NCBI GenBank assembly: GCA_002691085.1
Contig: NZGX01000062.1
Coordinates: 1 to 21,321 of the forward strand
DNA: 21,321 bases
Reading direction: 5' to 3'
From: Rhodospirillaceae bacterium
GTDB lineage: Bacteria; Pseudomonadota; Alphaproteobacteria; Rhodospirillales; Rhodospirillaceae
Below, piece by piece: positions 15,996 through 21,321 of this stretch. The position numbers and the translations under genes are program-made. The notes under the pieces are model-generated. The model searched no databases. It was not told the DNA's origin and was given only the letters and a program-made list of their open reading frames with translations. The first letter of the stretch is position 1. Every line of letters starts with the position of its first letter.

Positions 15996-17102
15996 TTAAA
16001 ATGTTTTATTAATAGACTCTAAACTTTCTCTAAGCTTACCCAGTTCTACATCTTGAGTTAAAAATGCTTTACCAATTCCTCTCACTAGCACAAAAGTAAT
16101 TTTATTATTTTTAACTTTTTTATCTTTACTCATATTATCGATAATATTATCAATTTTCATATTTTTACTTATTGAGCTTGGCATTCTTAAATTTACTTTT
16201 TTAAAGTGATTAGCGATTCTTTTAACATCATTAGTTGAGCAATACCCAAGATTGTTAGATAAAGTGAACGCAAGGATTATCCCAATTGAAACCGCTTCTC
16301 CATGGAGAAGCTCGTCGGAATAATTTAATTCATTTTCTAGAGCATGTGCGAATGTATGTCCTAAGTTAAGCAGGGCTCTTTCTCCAGACTCTTTTTCATC
16401 TTTTTTTACAATCTCTGCCTTACTAATGCAGCTGGTTTTTACAGCTTGATTAAGATACTTACTATCACCCTGAATAACTAGATGGCCGTTTTTTTCAAGC
16501 CAACACCAAAATTCGAAATTATTTATTAGCCCATACTTGCATATTTCAGAGTACCCAGCCAGCACCTGTCTTTTTGGAAGTGTTTCAATTGTATTAGAGT
16601 CTGATATTACTGCTTTTGGTTGAAAGAAAGTCCCAATAAGATTTTTTCCTTGAGGCGTATTAATTCCAGTTTTTCCACCAACTGAACTATCAACTTGGGA
16701 GAGAAGAGTAGTTGGTATTTGAATAAAGTCTATTCCTCTAAGAGTTATTGATGCTACAAAGCCTGTTAGATCGCCTATTACACCTCCACCTAATCCAATT
16801 AACATACTTGATCTTTCTATATTATTCTCTAGTAGCCAATTGCAAATACGATTCGCACTTTGGAAGCTTTTTGTTTTCTCTCCAGCATCAATAACTATAG
16901 ATTTATAAACTATATTATGTTTTTTTAATGAGTTTTCTAATTTATGTAAATATAGGTTAGAAACATTTGTATCAGAAATAATGAAAACTTTTCTGTTAGA
17001 GAGGGAAGCAGATAATATTTCTGCAGTGTTTTCAATTAGTGCATTACCAATATATATTGGATAGTTGGTATGGTCTAAGTTGACATTTATGGTTACGCTC
17101 AT
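15996..17102 (-). CDS. aroB: 3-dehydroquinate synthase
   Basis: Second enzyme of the shikimate pathway, converting DAHP to 3-dehydroquinate with NAD+ and a divalent metal. The NAD site is GGGVIGDLTGFVAS (105-118); IPTTLLSQVDSSVGGKTGIN follows. The metal ligands appear as Glu186 (GYSEICKYG), His249 (LNLGHTFAH) and His267 (LLHGEAVSIG). Length 368 aa is normal. Its ATG overlaps the aroK stop by 4 bp (ATGA), giving translational coupling with the pathway's shikimate kinase. Confidence 0.97.
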   Translation of the reverse strand: MSVTINVNLDHTNYPIYIGNALIENTAEILSASLSNRKVFIISDTNVSNLYLHKLENSLKKHNIVYKSIVIDAGEKTKSFQSANRICNWLLENNIERSSMLIGLGGGVIGDLTGFVASITLRGIDFIQIPTTLLSQVDSSVGGKTGINTPQGKNLIGTFFQPKAVISDSNTIETLPKRQVLAGYSEICKYGLINNFEFWCWLEKNGHLVIQGDSKYLNQAVKTSCISKAEIVKKDEKESGERALLNLGHTFAHALENELNYSDELLHGEAVSIGIILAFTLSNNLGYCSTNDVKRIANHFKKVNLRMPSSISKNMKIDNIIDNMSKDKKVKNNKITFVLVRGIGKAFLTQDVELGKLRESLESINKTF

Positions 17103-17710
17103 AACATTCCTCTATCACTAACTTGATGAGATTTCTCATGTTTTGAGTAATACTTCTTAACAGCTTCTATCACTTTATTAGATGTTATTTTTTTTTTGTT
17201 TGAATTAGTAATTATAGTTATATTTGCTTCTTGGTAAATTGGGTGTCTTAATTCCATCAATTCAGCTAAAACCTCTTCTGGTTTCTTAACATTCAAAAGT
17301 GGACGGGTTCTCCTTCCTTTAGTTCTTTGTATTAGTGTTTCTAGGTTTGCTTTTAACCATATCGATATAGCATTTTTTTGTATTAATTCTCTAGTTTTAG
17401 AGTTTATAAAAGCACCGCCCCCAGTAGCTATTACACATGAGGTTTGTTTTATAAGTCTTGAAATAACCCGCCTTTCACAATTTCTAAATGCCGCTTCTCC
17501 ATATTTCTCAAATATTTCCCTAATACTACAATCTGCCGCTAACTCGATTTCATTATCTGCATCAAAGAAATGTAAGTCTAATTTCTTAGCAACAAGCCTA
17601 CCTACCGAGCTTTTCCCGGCACCCATAAGACCAACTAAAACTATAGGCTTGGTTGATGGGATGCAGTTTTCCTTCAAGGTCTTTTTCTTATTGTTAGTTG
17701 ATATTAGCAT
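17099..17710 (-). CDS. aroK: Shikimate kinase
   Basis: Phosphorylates shikimate with ATP. The P-loop is GLMGAGKS (27-34), shikimate-binding DAD is at 50-52, Arg77 lies in AAFRNCE, and GGG is at 97-99. The LID-region RTRPLL is around 134-139. The body is typical; the chain is 203 aa, with about 20 polar residues ahead of the first strand and a Lys/His-rich tail after about 185. It is the first gene of the aroK-aroB-CorC-DUF2889 unit. Ribosome site is weak, and no strong promoter is visible in the 143 bp spacer shared with the divergent micropeptide gene. Confidence 0.96.
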   Translation of the reverse strand: MLISTNNKKKTLKENCIPSTKPIVLVGLMGAGKSSVGRLVAKKLDLHFFDADNEIELAADCSIREIFEKYGEAAFRNCERRVISRLIKQTSCVIATGGGAFINSKTRELIQKNAISIWLKANLETLIQRTKGRRTRPLLNVKKPEEVLAELMELRHPIYQEANITIITNSNKKKITSNKVIEAVKKYYSKHEKSHQVSDRGML

Positions 17711-17768
17711 TCTTAAAATAATGTAAAGTGTTATCTTGAGTAAAGTTTAGGCTTATAATATTAATAAT

Positions 17769-17799
17769 TTGATTGTATTTTTATTGTTAGTTATACAAT
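17769..17799 (+). promoter_or_regulatory. Candidate promoter of the micropeptide-xerD unit
   Basis: TTGATT (17769-17774), a 17-base spacer, then TATACA (17792-17797), overlapping TACAAT (17794-17799). This lies about 55 bases before the micropeptide ATG. A perfect TATAAT also occurs at 17754-17759 but without a reasonable -35. Both are modest matches in AT-rich DNA. Confidence 0.28.
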
Positions 17800-17853
17800 A
17801 TCATATTTCGTATAGGCTGTCGTGTGTTCAATTAGTAATTAGGTAATAAAGAT

Positions 17854-17982
17854 ATGATGAAACCCTTATTTATTATAATATCTATTTTATTTATTGGCAG
17901 TATTTTTGCCCTTGCTTCATGGGATATCCCTGCACCAGAAGCAACACGTGAGAAAATTATCCCAAACGATAGGTTTAGATAA
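17854..17982 (+). CDS. Exported 42-aa micropeptide
   Basis: A short frame, easily missed, encoding 42 residues. The first ~21 are a classical signal peptide: Lys3, a hydrophobic core (PLFIIISILFIGSIF), and an ALA cleavage site before Ser22. The mature part would be only 21 residues, starting SWDIPAPEATREK and ending with PNDRFR. AGGT (17841-17844) is nine bases before the first of two tandem ATGs. The next gene starts 24 bp after the stop and is also exported, so the two are likely cotranscribed. Good ribosome site, clean signal peptide and proline-containing mature part argue for a real gene. I think similar short WDIPAP-type peptides occur in other alphaproteobacteria, but cannot check. Function unknown. 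Confidence 0.72.
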   Translation: MMKPLFIIISILFIGSIFALASWDIPAPEATREKIIPNDRFR

Positions 17983-18006
17983 CCTCATAATTAAGGTTTA
18001 ACGAAA

Positions 18007-20100
18007 ATGCAATTTCGTCTGCTATTACCACTCTTTTTGATTACTTTCATAAACGCTGAGTTACAATCTGAAGAATTAGAGGAGACTAATAATAATCTTA
18101 TTGAATTAACCACAGAAAATTCCAGCTCTCCACTCTTATTGATACCTGAAGTCAATGTTGAAACAAATCTGAATGAAAATGATTTAAATATTGTTGATAG
18201 TTCAATACAGGTACAAAAACTTGAGGCAATAAGTCCAGATTCTATAGGTTTAATTGATCAGGGTACTGGCGGTTTGACTTCAGCTTTTTGGTCAGAAACG
18301 CCTAAAGAACTTGTTACAGTTTTGTTTCCAAAGTTACCGACGTTAATTAAGAACAAAACTGTAAGAGATTTAATGAATATTTTACTCTTATCAGTAGCAA
18401 CTCCCCCTCAATCAAACCCAGCATTAGACGTTTTAGTTGATATGGAAGAAATTGTTCCAATATCAAGGGGCTTTAAGCCAACAGAAGATACTTCTAATAA
18501 TTTATCTAATCAAGAAGTAGAGAATGATTTTGAATATCTTCATAGTAGATTGTTACAACTATCCAAGATGGGACAATGGGATATAATTAAGAAGTTTGAA
18601 GAGCTTATACCCCAAGCATATTTTACTGAGAATATCTCAATTTTGATGAATGACTTAGCATTAGTTTATGCTGACTACGAGACTGCGTGTGATAACTCAG
18701 CATCAAAATTAGAGACTTCCAAAAACTCTTATTGGCAAAAGGTTTTTGCATTTTGCCAGTTACTCGATGGTAATATTTCAGGTGCTTTTCTCAATATTGA
18801 TCTTCTTAGGGAGATAGGCATAGAAGATAAAGCATTTTTTTGGGTTGCTGAACTCATGTCAGGAAATCGGCCAATAACACCTAGTGGTTTGAAATCTCTT
18901 TCACCCCTTCAGTTGTCCATGTTAAAAAGCGCTGGAAGGCCTTTCCCAGAACAATTTACTAATAATGGAGACCCAACTTTGTTGAAGGTATTGGCATCTT
19001 CAGAACCGTTATATAATGAACCTGGTGTGAATGACCCATTTAATACTAATATTAGAGAGGCAGTTGAACTTAGAATAGAAGCAGCGGAACGTGCTTTAGA
19101 GTTAGGCATAATAAAACCAGATTATTTAAGAGATTTATATCGTAATGCTGAGAAAGATATAGAAAATATTATTCTAAGATCTGCTGCCCTAAGTTTAGAA
19201 ACTGATACAGAGCAACACTATGATAATAATGAGGTTCCTGAAGTTGAGGTAGATGAGGTTCCTGAAGTTGAGGTAGATGAGGTTCCTGAAGTTGAGGTAG
19301 ATAAGGTCCTTGATCAAGTTCCGGGTATAGATCAATTAGATAATATGAGTTTTTCATTGCCTTTAGAACGTGCAGCTTTATTTAGATTAGCTGAAGAACA
19401 AGAAATCCCTACTGCAAAGGCAGAGGTAATATCTCGGGTAATAAATATATCAAGACAAAATAGGACAAAAGGAATCCCGAGCATTGGCAGTGTTGGTCAA
19501 ATTTATTCGTCTCTAATAGTCAATATGGAGCCAACTAGTGAGCTAGTTTGGTTTGCAGGAAATGCAGTTAGGGCATTAATTGCTGCTGGTTTAACTGATG
19601 ATGCAATTGAATGGATAAATCTTTCTAGGTCATACTCAAGAACAAGTATAGAGGCATCTGAAGTTTCAGTTGCTCTTTGGCCAATTGAGAGGCAGCTACA
19701 GCCAAGACTATCTAATGTTATAACTCCAATAAGACTTAAAAGATGGTCTGATTCAAGACCAAAAAGCTCATTGGGTGAGGACAAGATATTTCTTTTGTCA
19801 ACCCTCACAGCTCTTGGGGATATTATTTCTCAGTCAGAATGGATGGATGTGATGGGAAGAAGAACAAAGAAATCAACCTCTATCCCAGAAGCACAAATAT
19901 GGGAAGGTTTGAAGTTAGCTTCAAAACAAAAAAGGGTTGGGGAGACTGTTTTATTTTCAATTTTATCATTATCAAATCTAGATTTAATTAATGTATCTCC
20001 AATTGTATTATCAAAGGTAATAGAATCTCTTATTGAAGTAGGTTTAGAGAAACAGGCAAGGAATCTATCGATTGAAGCAATGATATTAAGGGGCATATAG
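18007..20100 (+). CDS. Large exported helical-repeat-like protein of unknown function
   Basis: 697 aa with a signal peptide (1-17, cleavage after FINA), so periplasmic or secreted. After an acidic, Asn/Ser-rich stretch (18-75), residues about 170-300 look like a TPR-type alpha-solenoid. It holds the only two cysteines, Cys228 and Cys250, probably a disulfide. An acidic linker follows, with three perfect copies of EVPEVEVD (409-432) and a degenerate partial fourth. The C-terminal region (about 445-697) is again all-helical. No catalytic motif is seen. ATG at 18007 has AAGG eleven bases upstream. It lies between the micropeptide and xerD, whose start is 37 bp after this stop. I do not recognise a characterised family; an envelope scaffold is a guess from architecture. 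Confidence 0.85.
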   Translation: MQFRLLLPLFLITFINAELQSEELEETNNNLIELTTENSSSPLLLIPEVNVETNLNENDLNIVDSSIQVQKLEAISPDSIGLIDQGTGGLTSAFWSETPKELVTVLFPKLPTLIKNKTVRDLMNILLLSVATPPQSNPALDVLVDMEEIVPISRGFKPTEDTSNNLSNQEVENDFEYLHSRLLQLSKMGQWDIIKKFEELIPQAYFTENISILMNDLALVYADYETACDNSASKLETSKNSYWQKVFAFCQLLDGNISGAFLNIDLLREIGIEDKAFFWVAELMSGNRPITPSGLKSLSPLQLSMLKSAGRPFPEQFTNNGDPTLLKVLASSEPLYNEPGVNDPFNTNIREAVELRIEAAERALELGIIKPDYLRDLYRNAEKDIENIILRSAALSLETDTEQHYDNNEVPEVEVDEVPEVEVDEVPEVEVDKVLDQVPGIDQLDNMSFSLPLERAALFRLAEEQEIPTAKAEVISRVINISRQNRTKGIPSIGSVGQIYSSLIVNMEPTSELVWFAGNAVRALIAAGLTDDAIEWINLSRSYSRTSIEASEVSVALWPIERQLQPRLSNVITPIRLKRWSDSRPKSSLGEDKIFLLSTLTALGDIISQSEWMDVMGRRTKKSTSIPEAQIWEGLKLASKQKRVGETVLFSILSLSNLDLINVSPIVLSKVIESLIEVGLEKQARNLSIEAMILRGI
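19231..19302 (+). repeat. Three perfect 24-bp tandem repeats inside the exported protein gene
   Basis: Identical 24-bp units run at 19231-19254, 19255-19278 and 19279-19302, followed by a degenerate start of a fourth (AAGGTCCTTGAT). Each unit encodes EVPEVEVD, so copy-number changes keep the frame. Absence of any synonymous difference suggests recent expansion by slippage or ongoing homogenisation. Confidence 0.97.
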
Positions 20101-20137
20101 ATATATAGAATAGGCTTGTAAATATAAGAGGTAAAAG

Positions 20138-21031
20138 TTGAATAGGTATGTAGATTTATTTTTTGAAATGATGCAAGTAGAAAGAGGTGCATCAGAAAAT
20201 ACTTTAAGGTCTTACTTTCGTGATTTATCAGACTTTATTCGTTTTCAAGAATTAGAGATAGAAAAAACAGAAGCTATGCATATAAACAAATATATAGAAA
20301 ATTTAAGATCCAAAGGGATGCAATCATCAACTATTAACCGAAGACTATCTTCTTTAAGACAATTTTTTCAGTTTTTAAATAAAGAAAGCTTTAGGAAAGA
20401 TGATCCTACTATAAATATCACCATTTCATTGAGACACAAGAAGCTTCCTAAATACCTAACAGAAAGTGAAGTAAAGGATATTTTGGATACTTCAAAGGAA
20501 GATAAAACTCCACAGGGGTTTAGGACACGCGCTATTGCTGAATTATTGTACTGTTCTGGCTTAAGAGTTTCTGAGTTAGTTTCCTTACCCTTATCTTCAA
20601 TAAATAAAGATAGGCCAGTTTTGATTGTTATTGGTAAGTCAAAAAAAGAAAGAATGGTTCCAATTGGAATTCCTGCAAAGAAGGCTTTGATTGACTATAT
20701 CGGAGTTAGAAATTTGTTTATTCCCTCATCGGCTAATAAATCACCTTGGCTTTTCCCAGCCAGAGGTAAAAATGGCTATCTAACAAGAAATAGTGTTTCG
20801 TTAATTTTAAAAAAACTAGCAGAAATGTCTGGTATTTCATCAGCTAGAATTTCCCCCCACATATTGAGGCATTCATTTGCATCTCATTTATTATCTAATG
20901 GTGCTGATTTGAGAACTTTACAACAAATGCTTGGTCATGCAGATATATCTACGACTCAGATTTATACTCATATATTGTCTGATAAATTAAAGGAGACCCT
21001 AGAGAGAAATCACCCACTTTCAATGACGTAA
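20138..21031 (+). CDS. xerD: Site-specific tyrosine recombinase XerD
   Basis: Tyrosine recombinase that, with XerC, resolves chromosome dimers at dif under FtsK control. The N-terminal SAM-like core-binding domain spans about 1-95 and the catalytic domain about 105-297. The catalytic set is complete: Arg143 (SGLRVSEL), Lys167 (GKSKKER), His241 and Arg244 (HILRHSF), His267 (LGHADIS) and Tyr276 (TQIYTH). Length 297 aa fits XerC/XerD. XerD rather than XerC is inferred from closeness to aroK-aroB and from sequence flavour. Start is TTG at 20138 with AAGAGG six bases upstream; the next ATG (codon 11) would cut the first helix. A strong hairpin follows the stop by 16 bp. No integron or phage context, so it is the housekeeping enzyme. 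Confidence 0.92.
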   Translation: MNRYVDLFFEMMQVERGASENTLRSYFRDLSDFIRFQELEIEKTEAMHINKYIENLRSKGMQSSTINRRLSSLRQFFQFLNKESFRKDDPTINITISLRHKKLPKYLTESEVKDILDTSKEDKTPQGFRTRAIAELLYCSGLRVSELVSLPLSSINKDRPVLIVIGKSKKERMVPIGIPAKKALIDYIGVRNLFIPSSANKSPWLFPARGKNGYLTRNSVSLILKKLAEMSGISSARISPHILRHSFASHLLSNGADLRTLQQMLGHADISTTQIYTHILSDKLKETLERNHPLSMT

Positions 21032-21047
21032 ATAAAAATTTTACAAT

Positions 21048-21080
21048 TTAATATTACAAGGATTGTCCTTGTGGTATTAA
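21048..21080 (+). terminator. Strong 15-bp hairpin after xerD
   Basis: Arms 21048-21062 (ending ACAAGGA) and 21066-21080 (starting TCCTTGT) enclose a TTG loop. Thirteen pairs are Watson-Crick and two are G-U. It starts 16 bp after the xerD stop and ends 36 bp before the next gene. There is no T-run after it on the plus strand, so it is not a textbook terminator; it may instead stabilise or process the xerD mRNA end, or be an intergenic repeat element. Confidence 0.55.
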
Positions 21081-21116
21081 GAGATAGAATAATAAATTTA
21101 CAATTAAGGAAAAAGT

Positions 21117-21321
21117 TTGTTTTTAAATAAAATACAGAATTGCAGGACTTTGGTATTAAATGCTGACTTTCAGCCTCTCAGTTATTTCCCTTTATCTTTG
21201 TGGGATTGGCAGGAGTCTATTAAGGCTGTTTTCCTTAATAAGGTTAATGTTGTATCAGAGTATGACTTTGTTGCTAGGTCTCCTAATGCCAGAATTACAA
21301 TTCCTAGTGTTGTTGCTTTAA
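21117..21321 (+). CDS. HNH-endonuclease-family protein, N-terminal fragment
   Basis: An open frame begins after a stop at 21105-21107 and runs off the window end (68 full codons). The product reads ...RTLVLNADFQPLSYFPLSLW then DWQESIKAVFLNKV, and later YDFVARSPN and IPSVVAL. This is the N-terminal pattern of a widespread alphaproteobacterial HNH endonuclease family whose CxxC zinc ligands and HNH site would lie beyond the window. The start is TTG at 21117 with AAGGA (21106-21110) six bases upstream; there is no ATG in frame before the conserved part. Its cellular role is not established to my knowledge. It is the fourth TTG-start gene in the window. Confidence 0.8.
   Translation, partial: MFLNKIQNCRTLVLNADFQPLSYFPLSLWDWQESIKAVFLNKVNVVSEYDFVARSPNARITIPSVVAL

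Noticed and set aside
19231..19302. CRISPR-like array
   Set aside because: Repeats are contiguous 24-bp units with no spacers and lie inside a coding region.
19169..19357. Minus-strand frame with PHLPQLQE repeats
   Set aside because: It is simply the complement of the 24-bp repeat in the exported protein gene.
20138..21031. Phage or integron integrase
   Set aside because: Length, full XerC/D-type motif set and housekeeping neighbours fit chromosomal XerD; there is no attachment site or cargo.

Overview
This is a contiguous, gene-dense stretch of chromosome from an AT-rich (roughly one-third GC by eye) alphaproteobacterium, probably a streamlined marine or freshwater lineage near the Rhodospirillales. 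The case for Alphaproteobacteria rests on the run xerD / aroK-aroB-CorC-like / bolA / cobS-cobT, on the aerobic CobS/CobT type of cobaltochelatase, and on the large, DUF1501 and HNH families present. I see no phage genes, insertion sequence, CRISPR array, rRNA or tRNA. Assignment to a named clade is inference.

Layout, left to right. (1) 1-458: the 3' end of a TPR-type glycosyltransferase on the plus strand, overlapping tail-to-tail by 8 bp with a minus-strand operon. (2) 5032-451, minus: two DppB/DppC-type permeases, a fused double ATPase and a Tat-exported DUF1501 protein. No substrate-binding protein gene is present. (3) 5282-7492, plus: gap and pgk, 6 bp apart. (4) 8476-7511, minus: accA. 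(5) 8769-10013, plus: an unrecognised two-TM protein, then rpmB. (6) 13719-10025, minus: an SDR-fold protein, then cobS and cobT, 1 bp apart. (7) 13817-14110, plus: bolA, ending in a 4 bp convergent overlap. (8) 17710-14107, minus: aroK, aroB (4 bp overlap), a CNNM/CorC membrane protein and a DUF2889 protein. (9) 17854-21321, plus: a 42-codon exported micropeptide, a 697-aa exported helical protein with a perfect triple 24-bp repeat, xerD, a strong hairpin, and the start of an HNH-family protein cut by the window end.

Functionally this is mostly core metabolism: lower glycolysis, the first step of fatty acid synthesis, shikimate pathway, cobalt insertion for B12, ribosomal protein L28, Fe-S/glutaredoxin partner BolA, and chromosome dimer resolution. 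The parts worth a second look are the SDR protein that has lost its whole catalytic tetrad, the micropeptide plus large exported protein between aroK and xerD, the DUF1501 gene tied to an importer without a binding protein, and the frequent use of TTG starts with good Shine-Dalgarno sequences. None of this amounts to an obvious new defence or mobile system. Every gap between genes is under 300 bp.
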